This document shows, piece by piece, positions 23,095 through 31,919 of a stretch of 64,000 nucleotides of DNA. The notes under the pieces were generated by a model. It was not told the DNA's origin and did no database searches. It saw only the letters and a list, made by a program, of their open reading frames with translations. Made by a program: the position numbers and the translations under genes. The stretch comes from Swaminathania salitolerans (GTDB lineage Bacteria; Pseudomonadota; Alphaproteobacteria; Acetobacterales; Acetobacteraceae): NCBI RefSeq assembly GCF_025994315.1, contig NZ_BAQE01000025.1. One strand, given 5' to 3'. Position 1 is the first letter of the stretch. Every line of letters begins with the position of its first letter.

Positions 23095-24717
23095 TCAGCG
23101 CTCCTGTGCCAGAGCCTCGAAGAGAAGTGCGATGGCCTCGGCTCCGGGATCGGGGATATCGGCCAGCTGCTCCGGCGGGATATAGGACGCACGGCCCGCC
23201 CGCGCCGTCATGCCGCGCGTGCTGTCCGCCCCTTTCCGCGCCGCCTGTGCGGCCTCGCCGATCGATGCGCCGGATTCGAGGGCATCGATCGCCGGGAGAA
23301 GCGCGTCGAGCATCGTGCGGTCGCCCGGTCTTGCGCCGCCATAATCCTGCATTTTCCCGACGCCCTTCCTGAGTCCCCGGCGCCAGTCGGTATCGCTTCC
23401 CGTCGTGGTGAGCAGGATGGAGAGGAGAACGCCGCTCGACCCCCCGCTGTGACGGGCCAGCAGGCGCCCGAGTGTGGCGGCAAGAAGATCCGGAGATGCG
23501 AGAGGAAGCCGGTCGATGACCCTGAGGATCTGGCGCGCCGCGTCGGCGAAGGTCGAACCGGCATCGCCATCGCCGCAACGCGCGTCGAGCGCGTTCAGTG
23601 CGTTTTCCCGATCGATCAGGATTTCGGCCCCGCGCGTGATCAGCGCATGGGTGAAGGGCTCCTCTGAAGCGGGGTCCCGGAACGTCTGCGGAAGCGTTGG
23701 TGCCGGGCAGGTGGCGGCGGGGCCGAACGGTGCAACTCCCGGCCAGGCGAAAGGCGTTGCAGGCGCCTCGAGAAAGGCCACGAAATCCGGTGTGGCAGGC
23801 AGGGCCGTCAGGGAAAAACCGTTCATGTCCAGCGCCGTCATGAGAGGCGCAGGACCGACGATCCACCGCGCGCGCTGCGCGAGTGCCGTGCGGGAAAAGC
23901 CTTCGACGAGCGCGCAGGCCTCGATCGGCGGCACGCTGCCCAGCATGTTGAGCATGATGACGAGATCCTCGTCCCTGGGTAGGCTCGCCATCAGCTTGTC
24001 TGCAGTCCGCGCGACGAGATCGTCCAGACATGCCAGAGGGATGCGCTCGACACCGGCCTCGCCATGGATGCCGAGGCCGAGTTCCGCCTCGTCATCTCCC
24101 AGCCGGGGCGACTGATCCGGCGTATAGACATTGCAGTCGCTCAGCGCGAGACCGAGCGAGAAGAGCGAAGAGGCGACACGACCGGCGAGCGCTGCCACCG
24201 TCTCGAGCGGAAGACCGGCCTCCGCTGCCGCCCCGGCGATCTTGTGCACCAGAACGGTGCCGGCGATGCCGCGCGCCCGATCCGTGCGCCCCAGAGCGAT
24301 ATCGTCCCCCACGATAACCAGTTCGACCCGGTATCCGAGGGCTTTCGCCTGTTCGGCGGCGATCCCGAAATTCAGACGATCTCCGGTGTAGTTCTTGACG
24401 ACAAGAAGGCAGCCAGCCTCTCCCGTGACCGCACAGATGGCCGCCAGAATGGCATCCACGCCGGGCGACGCGAAAAGCGCACCGCAGACCGCGCCGGTCA
24501 GCATGCCCTTCCCGACAAAACCGGCATGGGCGGGCTCGTGGCCCGATCCGCCGCCCGAAAGAATGGCGACCTTGTCGTGAGACCAGTCCTTTCTGAGCAC
24601 GACATGCAGATCGTCCTGTCCGTCCAGCCGACACAGCTCCGCCCCGTAAGAGGAACGCAGGAGGCCTTCGATACCTTCCGCGACGATGGTTTCCCGACGA
24701 TTGAAGAACCGCTTCAT
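23095..24717 (-). CDS. dhaKL: Single-chain ATP-dependent dihydroxyacetone kinase (DhaK-DhaL fusion)
   Basis: A 540-residue enzyme that phosphorylates dihydroxyacetone to DHAP. The DhaK domain (about 1-330) has SGGGSGHEPAHAGFVGKGML and the covalent substrate histidine His218 in GLGIHGEAG. The DhaL domain (about 355-540) has the ADP/Mg loop DARCGDGDAGSTFADA and the lid region HSGGSSG. The fusion uses ATP directly, unlike the PTS-coupled split form. It stands alone on the minus strand. In acetic acid bacteria it would feed dihydroxyacetone made by glycerol oxidation into central metabolism (inference). Confidence 0.95.
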   Translation of the reverse strand: MKRFFNRRETIVAEGIEGLLRSSYGAELCRLDGQDDLHVVLRKDWSHDKVAILSGGGSGHEPAHAGFVGKGMLTGAVCGALFASPGVDAILAAICAVTGEAGCLLVVKNYTGDRLNFGIAAEQAKALGYRVELVIVGDDIALGRTDRARGIAGTVLVHKIAGAAAEAGLPLETVAALAGRVASSLFSLGLALSDCNVYTPDQSPRLGDDEAELGLGIHGEAGVERIPLACLDDLVARTADKLMASLPRDEDLVIMLNMLGSVPPIEACALVEGFSRTALAQRARWIVGPAPLMTALDMNGFSLTALPATPDFVAFLEAPATPFAWPGVAPFGPAATCPAPTLPQTFRDPASEEPFTHALITRGAEILIDRENALNALDARCGDGDAGSTFADAARQILRVIDRLPLASPDLLAATLGRLLARHSGGSSGVLLSILLTTTGSDTDWRRGLRKGVGKMQDYGGARPGDRTMLDALLPAIDALESGASIGEAAQAARKGADSTRGMTARAGRASYIPPEQLADIPDPGAEAIALLFEALAQER

Positions 24718-24825
24718 GATCCGCCTCCGCTCGATAGGGCTCGCTCCGGAGCCGACAGGGAGCAGCCTAGGGAAGGTGCTTCTTCAGGAACACGCCGTAT
24801 CCGACCGGAACGAAACACTTTGGTG

Positions 24826-24889
24826 TGACGAACCGGGAATATGACGAACCGGGGATGCGACGAGCCGGGGAAGCGACGGGCCGGGCGCG
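24826..24889. repeat. Tandem array of four 16-bp units (TGACGAACCGGG core)
   Basis: Units start at 24826, 24842, 24858 and 24874, each 16 bp long. The consensus is about YGACGARCCGGGGAWG, decaying toward the permease. It lies between divergent dhaKL and the amino-acid permease gene, outside coding sequence. Confidence 0.85.
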
Positions 24890-24955
24890 TCGGCACGATC
24901 GGAGGGAAACGATTGGCAGGGGAGTGGGCATTCGTTACGGTGGGAAAAGATTATC

Positions 24956-26395
24956 GTGCAACAAAGTCGGGATCGCACAGTTTTGGACATACCAGCCAAG
25001 TCGGGTTCTCATCCGCCCCAGCAGACGGACGAGGGATATCACAAGGATCTCGGGCGACGTCAGGTCCAGATGATCGCCATAGGCGGGGCCATAGGCACCG
25101 GGCTTTTTCTGGGGGCCGGAACCCGGCTCGAGCAGGCGGGACCGGCTCTTGCCATCGATTATCTCGTCTGCGGCCTGTTCTGCTTTCTCATCCTGCGCGC
25201 CCTTGGCGAACTGGTCATGTATCGCCCAAGCGCGGGAAGCTTCGTCTCCTATGCCCGCGAGTTTCTCGGAGAGAAAGCGGCCTATGTCGCGGGCTGGCTC
25301 TCCTTTCTGAACTGGGCCATGACGGGTATCGTCGATATCACCGCCGTTGCCCTCTACATGCATTTCTGGGGCACGTTCGATCATGTGCCGCAATGGGTGT
25401 TCGCTCTCGCAGCTCTGGGCATCGTGGGCACGATGAACATGATCGGGGTGCGCTATTTCGGCGAGATGGAATTCTGGTTCTCGCTGGTCAAGGTGGTGGC
25501 GCTGGCCCTGTTCCTCATCTGCGGCTGCCTGATTCTCGGCACGCGCATGCCGGTCGGAGGCGTGACGCCCGGTTTCCATCTCATTTCCGAAAACGGCGGG
25601 ATCTTCCCGCATGGTATCATGCCAGCGCTCTTCCTCATGCAGGGTGTCGTCTTCGCCTATTCGGCCATCGAGCTCGTCGGTACGGCAGCGGGGGAATGTG
25701 CCAATCCCCGTGCGATCATACCCCGTGCCATCAACAGTGTGATCTGGCGGATCGGCCTGTTCTATGTCGGCTCGGTGGTTCTCCTCGTCTGCCTGCTGCC
25801 GTGGAGTGCGTATCACAAGGGGGTCAGCCCGTTCGTGACCTTCTTCGAGGCCCTGGGCGTGCCCCATATCGATACGGTCATGAATATCGTCGTCCTGACG
25901 GCAGCGCTCTCTAGCCTGAATTCGGGGCTCTATTCCACCGGACGGATCCTGCGCGCCCTCGCAATGGGCGGTTCCGCCCCGAAAGCCCTGGCGAAAATGA
26001 ACCGTCAGTCCGTGCCGTATGTCGGCATTCTGACGACGGTCGCCGTCTATATGGTCGGTGTCGGTCTCAACTATCTCATCCCGTCCCGCGTGTTCGAGAT
26101 CGTGCTCAATGTTGCGGCCCTCGGGATCATCAGCACCTGGAGCTTCATTCTGCTCTGCCAGATCCGGCTGCGGCGATGCGTGGATCGCGGAGAGATCGAG
26201 AATGCGGGCTTCCGGATGCCGGGCGCACCGTTCACGTCCTGGCTCACGCTCGGCTTTCTCGCTCTCGTGCTGGTGATGATGGGGCTCGATTATCCGGAGG
26301 GCACATATACCGTGATCGCGATCCCGCTCATTGCGGCAGCCCTGGCCGCAGGATGGGGGCTGGTTCTGATGGGACGCCGTCGCCAGCAGGGCTGA
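24956..26395 (+). CDS. Amino-acid permease (AAT family, AnsP/CycA-like)
   Basis: A 479-residue inner-membrane transporter with 12 predicted helices. The first helix carries AIGGAIGTGLFLGAG, the substrate-site motif of the amino acid-polyamine-organocation superfamily. RALGELVMYRPSAGSFVSYAREFLGEKAAYVAGW and ELVGTAAGECANPRAIIPRAI are typical of the AAT branch that includes asparagine (AnsP) and D-Ser/D-Ala/Gly (CycA) permeases. The exact substrate is not decidable here. The start is GTG at 24956, and the next downstream methionine would remove part of the first helix. Confidence 0.9.
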   Translation: MQQSRDRTVLDIPAKSGSHPPQQTDEGYHKDLGRRQVQMIAIGGAIGTGLFLGAGTRLEQAGPALAIDYLVCGLFCFLILRALGELVMYRPSAGSFVSYAREFLGEKAAYVAGWLSFLNWAMTGIVDITAVALYMHFWGTFDHVPQWVFALAALGIVGTMNMIGVRYFGEMEFWFSLVKVVALALFLICGCLILGTRMPVGGVTPGFHLISENGGIFPHGIMPALFLMQGVVFAYSAIELVGTAAGECANPRAIIPRAINSVIWRIGLFYVGSVVLLVCLLPWSAYHKGVSPFVTFFEALGVPHIDTVMNIVVLTAALSSLNSGLYSTGRILRALAMGGSAPKALAKMNRQSVPYVGILTTVAVYMVGVGLNYLIPSRVFEIVLNVAALGIISTWSFILLCQIRLRRCVDRGEIENAGFRMPGAPFTSWLTLGFLALVLVMMGLDYPEGTYTVIAIPLIAAALAAGWGLVLMGRRRQQG

Positions 26396-26414
26396 CCGCA
26401 GAGGGGACGCCCGG

Positions 26415-27668
26415 TCAGCCCTGCCGGGCGGCCGCGGAGCCCGGTTCTTCGGCGGGTTCGCCCTCCCACCGGGCGATGACCGCAGCGGCGAGCGAGTTTC
26501 CAACGACGTTTGTCGCCGAGCGGCCCATATCGAGGAAGGTGTCGATCCCGAGGATGAGGAGCACGCCTTCCTCGGGCAGGTGGAACTGTCCGAGCGTGGC
26601 CGCGATGACCACCAGAGAGGCGCGCGGGATTCCTGCAACGCCCTTGCTGGTCAGCATCAGGGTCAGAAGCATCGCGATCTGCGTGCCCCAGGGAAGGGCG
26701 ATGTCGTAGGCCTGTGCGATGAAGATGCTGGCAAATGTGCAGTACATCATCGTGCCATCGAGATTGAACGAGTAGCCGAGCGGCAGGACGAAGGCAGAAA
26801 TCCGCCGCGGGACGGGAAACTGCGAAAGACGCTCCAGCATGAGCGGATAGGCGGCCTCGGAACTCGCAGTCGAAAAGGCGAGGAGGAAGGGCTCGCGCAT
26901 GAGGCTGACGAGGCGCCGGGCGCGGGGACCCAGCGTGACGAATGCCGCGACGATCAGCGCCAGCCAGAGCAATGCGAGAGCGATATAGAACTCTCCCATG
27001 AACTTGCCGTAATTGACGAGCACGCCGAGCCCGTTCGTCGTGATGGTTGCGGCCATGGCGCAGAACACCGCGAGAGGCGCCAGCCCCATGACATAGGTCG
27101 TCACCTTCAGGATGATGCGCGAGAGGCTTTCCGTCCACGCCATGACGATCCGGGCCTGTTCGGGGAGGGCCGCGCAGGCGACGCCGAAAAAGATCGAGAA
27201 GACGACGATCTGGAGGATCTCGTTTTCCGTCATGGCACGGAAGATGGAATCCGGCACGATGTGATTGACGAAACCGTCAAGCGACATGCCGCCGGTGGAT
27301 ACGGGAGAGCCGCCGCCACCGTGCGTCCGGTGCATACCGAGTCCGGGCCCGAACAGATTGACAAGGATCATGCCGAGGGTCAGCGAGAAAAGCGACGCCC
27401 CGAGGAACCAGATCATGGCCTTCCCGCCGACGCGTCCGACCGAACGGGCATCGGACATATGACCGATGCCTGTCACGAGGGTCGAGAAGACGAGCGGCGC
27501 GATGATCATCTTGATCAGTCGCAGGAAGACGGTCGAGCCGATCGAGAGATAATGGGCAAATCGCTGCTGCGTCGCGGGATCGGCAAGTCCGGCATGGGCG
27601 GTTCCCCCCGTCGCGATGCCAAGACACATGGCCGAGAGGATGAAGAAAGTCATCCTGTTGCGTTTCAT
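26415..27668 (-). CDS. Dicarboxylate/amino acid:cation symporter (DAACS family)
   Basis: A 417-residue member of the GltP/DctA family. It shows the serine-rich hairpin FSTASSEAAYP (about residues 275-285) and the TM7 motif SFNLDGTMMY (the NMDGT equivalent), plus the TM8 region DTFLDMGRSATNVVGN with the substrate-coordinating Asp and Asn. It imports dicarboxylates such as succinate or malate, or acidic amino acids, with Na+ or H+. It is convergent with the amino-acid permease (19-bp gap). It ends with a short polar tail. Confidence 0.93.
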   Translation of the reverse strand: MKRNRMTFFILSAMCLGIATGGTAHAGLADPATQQRFAHYLSIGSTVFLRLIKMIIAPLVFSTLVTGIGHMSDARSVGRVGGKAMIWFLGASLFSLTLGMILVNLFGPGLGMHRTHGGGGSPVSTGGMSLDGFVNHIVPDSIFRAMTENEILQIVVFSIFFGVACAALPEQARIVMAWTESLSRIILKVTTYVMGLAPLAVFCAMAATITTNGLGVLVNYGKFMGEFYIALALLWLALIVAAFVTLGPRARRLVSLMREPFLLAFSTASSEAAYPLMLERLSQFPVPRRISAFVLPLGYSFNLDGTMMYCTFASIFIAQAYDIALPWGTQIAMLLTLMLTSKGVAGIPRASLVVIAATLGQFHLPEEGVLLILGIDTFLDMGRSATNVVGNSLAAAVIARWEGEPAEEPGSAAARQG

Positions 27669-27946
27669 CCTGTCGTCCTCGTGAACCGTATCGCGGGGTG
27701 ATCATGCCGAAAGGGCGAGCCGCCTCCGGCCCGGAGAGATGAGCCGCCTCCGGCTCGACGGCGTTCTAGCCACGTTCGACCTAAACGACAAACGCGGCCC
27801 GAATGCCCAAGGAGGCTGCGCGTCCGCAGCGCGAACCTGCCATCATGCTGCTTGTTTCGCCCCCGGGACCGTTCTGGCATTGAACCGGCCACGCAACTCC
27901 TCCATACGAACCGGAGGCATCGCGCTCCGGGCGCGCAACGGAGGAG

Positions 27947-28273
27947 ATGAAGGTGCTTCAGAACATCACGGCGGTTGTGTTCGGATTTGTATTCGGCCTT
28001 TTCACCCTGATTATTTCAGTCATTGCACTAATAGAAGGTTATGTGCGCAGTGTTCTCGACCGTATCGGGATTCCCGATCAGATCCAGACAGCGCTCCTCG
28101 CTTTGCTCCTTCTCGCGCTCGTCGTGGTGTCGTTCCGTCTGTTCGGAAAACTCTTCGGCGTGCTGATCGCGATCGGCCTGGTCGCTTTGCTGCTGCACGC
28201 CCTGTTCGCGCCCCCTCTCGAAAACGGCGGCGCCCGGATACCGGGCGGTGCTGGCAGCAGCGTGTCTCTCTGA
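27947..28273 (+). CDS. Small two-to-three-helix membrane protein, unknown
   Basis: A 108-residue hydrophobic protein with an excellent ribosome-binding site (GGAGGAG directly before ATG 27947). Hydrophobic segments lie at about 8-29, 46-63 and 66-85, joined by a loop containing GIPDQIQT. The tail is Gly-rich. No family is recognised. It resembles other short inner-membrane proteins of unknown role. It stands alone before the intron-containing tRNA gene. Confidence 0.65.
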   Translation: MKVLQNITAVVFGFVFGLFTLIISVIALIEGYVRSVLDRIGIPDQIQTALLALLLLALVVVSFRLFGKLFGVLIAIGLVALLLHALFAPPLENGGARIPGGAGSSVSL

Positions 28274-28327
28274 CGGCAAGACGGAAGAATGCTCGTTCTC
28301 GCCCCGCAGGGGCGGGATCCTGTCGCA

Positions 28328-28381
28328 TGGGCCTGTCGGCAGGGCGTGAAGGTCGCATTGGCCCTGTGGGCAGGGCGTGAA
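28328..28381. repeat. Imperfect 31-bp direct duplication
   Basis: GCAGGGCGTGAA occurs at 28339-28350 and 28370-28381 within a longer similar context (GGCCTGT-GGCAGGGCGTGAAG), a 31-bp offset. It lies between the small membrane protein gene and the tRNA 3' end. Confidence 0.6.
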
Positions 28382-28411
28382 GAACGATGCGAAAGGGGGA
28401 GGCGTGGTGGC

Positions 28412-28720
28412 TGGTGTCCGCGGCGGGATTCGAACCCACGGCCCCAGGATTCATACCACTTCGGCTTTCGCCGCCGACGCGTGACGCGTCGTTCGTGGTC
28501 TGGACTGTCTCTTCACCATGATCCGGCAAGCCGGATGACAGGTGCTGCCCGTACAGTCTCTACACCTTCGGCGATTCCGGAGAATCGACGCTTGGCTCGG
28601 GATCGGCACGGCATGGATGCCAGAGCTTTCCCCGAATTTGAGCAGATCCGCCATGAGGTTTCCCGCCATGACGCCCAATTTTCAGGAATCCTGTGCTCTA
28701 TCCTGCTGAGCTACGCGGAC
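28412..28720 (-). tRNA. tRNA-Arg(CCU), interrupted by a group I intron, CCA encoded
   Basis: The 5' exon (28720-28684) gives acceptor strand GTCCGCG, D arm GCTC/GAGC and the anticodon stem CAGGA with loop TTCCT. The 3' exon (28451-28412) starts AATCCTG, then has the T arm GTGGGTTCGAATCCCGC and acceptor strand CGCGGAC, followed by A and CCA. Joined, the anticodon loop is TTCCTAA with anticodon CCU, and the mature RNA is 77 nt. A 232-nt insert separates U and A right after the anticodon. The same site in tRNA-Arg(CCU) is known to hold self-splicing introns in other alphaproteobacteria such as Agrobacterium. Confidence 0.95.
28452..28683 (-). other. Group I intron (Azoarcus-like, IC3-type core) within tRNA-Arg(CCU)
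   Basis: The insert follows a U at the exon end and finishes with G, as group I introns do. Core blocks in order on the minus strand are GCGGGAAACC, TCAAATTCGG, CCGAGCCAAGC, GAAGGTGTAGAGACT, ATGGTGAAG and ACAGTCCAGACCACGA. These match the conserved core of the small Azoarcus tRNA intron (P4, P6, P3, P7 and P8 region) as I recall it. It is 232 nt with no reading frame, so it has no homing endonuclease. The P1 guide pairing was not resolved by eye. Confidence 0.92.
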
Positions 28721-29039
28721 CACCATCGGCATTGTATGGCCGCTCCCAGGCGCAGGCAAGGTGTTGCGTTTCAATTTTTTCTGTTCCCCGTGATCGGTTG
28801 CAATACTGGCAAGTCAAAGTAAGATTGTTCTTTGCAGCAAGTTTGCGCTCCGATAGGAAACATGCATTAACGCATGTCATCTCGACAGGACGTGGGAGAT
28901 TTACTGCTTTTCTTTCCCAAAGGGGCCACTGTCGACAAGCACTCTCTCGGCATTACCGTCCCATGACGCCATTGTCCGGCGCTCTGCGGACAATACGATT
29001 CGTAAAAAAACCGAGATAAGGAATGTGATATAAGGCTTG
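28721..29039. other. AT-richer gap between tRNA-Arg and the SARP-like regulator
   Basis: No gene is supported. The stretch is clearly AT-richer than its surroundings and holds promoters for the tRNA (minus) and the regulator (plus). It contains an inverted repeat ACATGC-ATTAAC-GCATGT at 28860-28877. Confidence 0.5.
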
Positions 29040-31169
29040 ATGAAGAGAAAGCGTGAAGTAATGTTCGATCTGGCCATACGTGGTGTAGCAAAAACCGATT
29101 CAACCCTTCTCCGCCTCCGTCTCATAGGGCGTATGGAAGCCACGACTCTGACCGGCGAGAGCGTTCTTCCCGTGGGCGGAAAGACGAAGGGCCTGCTCGC
29201 CATTCTGGCGCTTTCCGATCGAAAGCCCATTCCGCGCTCTCATCTCGCCGAGCTGCTCTGGAGTCGGCGTCCGGACGATCTGGCCCGCGCCTCGCTCAGG
29301 CAGGAAATCCATCGTCTGCTCGACGCGCTCAGTCCGCTCGGAGTCGATGTGATCGACGTGCAGCGTCATACGCTTGCGCTCAAGCCGGCCCTGACCTCTG
29401 TCGATGTCGAGCGTATCCTGAACGGTGGCAAGTCGATCCTGCGCGATCTCCCCTCGCCGAGCGAGGTTCTTCTCGGCGAGCTGAACGGAATCGACCCCGC
29501 TTTTTCCGAGTGGGTCGAGGCCCAGCGCGCGCGTCTCAACCGTCATATCTATCAGGTCTTCGAGAGCGCCCTGCGCACGCAGGTGGACCCCGATTCGATT
29601 CTCGAGACGGCCGATCACCTGCTCCTGCGGGACAGTCTCAACGAAGCGGCATGGCGGGCCCGTATCCAGGCATGGGTGACCAAAGGAGAATATGCCCAGG
29701 CCGCGGCCCTCGGCGACCAGGTCGTCCAGCTCTTCCAGGATCAGCTGGGAACGGTGCCCGGTCCGGCGACGATGGCGCTCGTGCGCGGGCTGCAGGAACG
29801 GATCGCTTTCGATACCTATGCGAAGACGCATCACGGCCCCTCTGCCGAGTCCGACACGGCGCTCGTTCCTTCCGATCAGGCTCCGGAAGCCTCCGGTCTC
29901 TTCCCGGGTGGGGGAGAGGGGTCGTTCCTCTCTGCCGGTCCGCCGGTTCGCAGTCTCGGCACGATCGCCGTCGCGCCGCTGAAAGCGACGGGAAGCGCGC
30001 ATGCGGAGAGCCTTGCGGCCGAGCTGACGGAACGTCTCGAGGTCAAGCTCGTCGGCCTCCAGACCTTCACCGTGGTGCCTTTCCCCGAAAAACCGCAGGG
30101 AGATGCCACGCCGCTTCTGGGCAATACGGCCAATCCCGGGACGGATTACGTGCTCTCCGGTCTGGTACGCTCGAATTGCGATCACGGCGAGAATTCCGAA
30201 GGCTATGTCATCATACGCCTGCTGAATCTCCGTCAGGATGGCTGCGTGGTCTGGGCCGATCGCTTCGAGCTGCCCAAGGATACGCGCGCGCAGCGTGCGC
30301 TCCTGTTCTACGTCATGAAATCGCTTCAGTGGTCTTTGTTCGTTTCGGAGGGGCAGCGCATGATGTCGCGTCCGATCTCCGAACTCTCGGCCTTCCAGAT
30401 GGCTGTCCGTGCCCTGACGCTCATGTTGCGCTGCGATGTCACCTTGTCCTCCGAACTCGAGGATCTCGTCGAGCGCGCCTATCAGACCGATCAGGAATCG
30501 GTCTTCGTCCTGTATGTCCGGTCGTTGATCCGGTTTTTCCTTCATCTGGAAAACTGGTCGGGATCGTCCCAGAACGAAATGGAGGAAATCGCTTCCGCAG
30601 CCGGTTACGTCGCCATCCAGCTCCGCTCCAATCCGCTCGGCGTCTGGCTCTCGATGCTGACGCGTACCTTCACGCCGGGGCAGCTCGACGAGGCGAAGGC
30701 GCTGACCGCCGAATATACCGGGGCAGGGGGTGTCTTTCCGGCCATCGCCATCTCCCCCTCGATTCATGCGCTCAAATCCGTCCAGGCGCTTCTCTCGGAA
30801 GACAGGGAGACCGCGCTCAGTGAGATCCAGATGTTCCGGGCACTCCGGGCCTCCCAGCCATTGGCGGTTCTCTCCGAGCCGTTCAGCATACTCGTGCTCG
30901 AAGCAGCCGGAAACGCCGAGGAGGCCCGTCAGGCGGGCGCGGCGTTCGTGAGTCTGTATCCGCGCAGCGCGGCGGGCGTCCTGTACTATCTGGTGGCGCT
31001 GGCAGCGCAGGGGAACAGCGAGGAGACCGAACGGGTCAAGCGCCAGTTCCTGCGTCTCGTGCCCGATGTCACGATTGCCGGGGTGCTTCTGCGTCATGCC
31101 TTCCTGCCCCAGAGCATGCAGAGCTGGTTGCGCGACATGCTGGCCCGGGTGGGAATCCCGCACGGCTGA
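29040..31169 (+). CDS. SARP/BTAD-type transcriptional regulator with TolB-like and TPR-like C-terminal part
   Basis: A 709-residue protein from ATG 29040. Residues about 28-115 form an OmpR/SARP-type winged helix, where HLAELLWSRRPDDLARASLRQEIHRL is the DNA-contacting region typical of SARPs. Residues about 145-265 look like a bacterial transcriptional activation domain (EWVEAQRARLN...SLNEAAWRARIQAW). After a Pro/Gly-rich linker, about 305-440 resembles the TolB/FlgO-like domain (IAVAPLKATG...YVLSGLVRS...VVWADRFELP) also found in CadC/adenylate-cyclase-like regulators. The rest is helical repeats. The gene stands alone and its target is unknown. Confidence 0.8.
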   Translation: MKRKREVMFDLAIRGVAKTDSTLLRLRLIGRMEATTLTGESVLPVGGKTKGLLAILALSDRKPIPRSHLAELLWSRRPDDLARASLRQEIHRLLDALSPLGVDVIDVQRHTLALKPALTSVDVERILNGGKSILRDLPSPSEVLLGELNGIDPAFSEWVEAQRARLNRHIYQVFESALRTQVDPDSILETADHLLLRDSLNEAAWRARIQAWVTKGEYAQAAALGDQVVQLFQDQLGTVPGPATMALVRGLQERIAFDTYAKTHHGPSAESDTALVPSDQAPEASGLFPGGGEGSFLSAGPPVRSLGTIAVAPLKATGSAHAESLAAELTERLEVKLVGLQTFTVVPFPEKPQGDATPLLGNTANPGTDYVLSGLVRSNCDHGENSEGYVIIRLLNLRQDGCVVWADRFELPKDTRAQRALLFYVMKSLQWSLFVSEGQRMMSRPISELSAFQMAVRALTLMLRCDVTLSSELEDLVERAYQTDQESVFVLYVRSLIRFFLHLENWSGSSQNEMEEIASAAGYVAIQLRSNPLGVWLSMLTRTFTPGQLDEAKALTAEYTGAGGVFPAIAISPSIHALKSVQALLSEDRETALSEIQMFRALRASQPLAVLSEPFSILVLEAAGNAEEARQAGAAFVSLYPRSAAGVLYYLVALAAQGNSEETERVKRQFLRLVPDVTIAGVLLRHAFLPQSMQSWLRDMLARVGIPHG

Positions 31170-31341
31170 CGCCCGATCGGGCAATTTCTTCTCTCCCCTC
31201 CCGACATCCCGTGCTCCGCCTGGACACAGAGCCGACTTGGCGTTGCAGGGCGGGCAGGATATGAACGGAGTCTCGAGCCGGACGCGGGTTTCGCGATCGG
31301 GGATTTCGACACGCGGCCAGTGCCAGTCTAATAGGGACATC

Positions 31342-31875
31342 ATGACACCTCGTTTGCAGCCGATCGCCCCCTCTTCCCTGCCCGCATGGGCCAGGAGTCC
31401 CGCAAGACGGCTGATCGCCGTTCTGCCGGTCCTTCCCGTTCTGGCCCTGAGCGCCTGCGGGGGAGGACGCGATCCTGACAGCCTCACCCAGCCGCGCAAC
31501 CATCTGCTTGGCGTCGATCGCGGCGCCACGGGGGGAGATGACGAGCTCAAGGGTGGCGTGAACGCCTATCTGTGGCGGGGTGCGATCGACACGCTCTCGT
31601 TCATGCCGTTCGCCTCGGCGGATGCGAATGGGGGCGTGATCCTGACCGACTGGTATCAGCCGCCCTCCAGCTCGGGCGAGCGTTTCAAGATCGCTGCCTA
31701 TATCCTCGATCGCCGCCTGCGTTCGGATGCGCTGCGCGTCTCGGTATTCCGTCAGGAAAAACAGGGCAGCGAATGGGTCGATACCCCAGTGGCGACGAAC
31801 ACGACCTCGGACATCACCACACGTATTCTCGCGCGTGCGCGCCAGCTCCGTGCCGATAACGGCAACCGGAACTGA
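31342..31875 (+). CDS. DUF3576 lipoprotein
   Basis: From ATG 31342 (GGGAC seven bases before) this is a 177-residue protein with a signal peptide ending in LSAC, so it is a predicted lipoprotein. The body contains GVNAYLWRGAIDTLSFMPFASADANGGVILTDWY and a C-terminal IAAYILDRRLRSDALRVSVFRQ, characteristic of DUF3576. That family is typical of alphaproteobacteria and usually lies just before leuS, as here. Function is unknown. An outer-membrane assembly or envelope role is possible given the neighbour lptE. Confidence 0.88.
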   Translation: MTPRLQPIAPSSLPAWARSPARRLIAVLPVLPVLALSACGGGRDPDSLTQPRNHLLGVDRGATGGDDELKGGVNAYLWRGAIDTLSFMPFASADANGGVILTDWYQPPSSSGERFKIAAYILDRRLRSDALRVSVFRQEKQGSEWVDTPVATNTTSDITTRILARARQLRADNGNRN

Positions 31876-31919
31876 GTGCAGCGAACCGATACCAGCAGAC
31901 CGGAACACGACAGGAAACA

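Noticed and set aside
24841..25914. A 357-codon plus-strand frame overlapping the permease
   Set aside because: It runs in another frame through the permease gene, has Arg/His/Ser-rich content, and starts in the 16-bp repeat array.
28289..28822. Plus-strand open frame of 177 codons
   Set aside because: It runs opposite the intron-containing tRNA gene, so it cannot be a normal gene.
29100..31550. An 816-codon open frame on the minus strand
   Set aside because: It is antisense to the SARP-like regulator, highly charged, and shows no recognisable domains.
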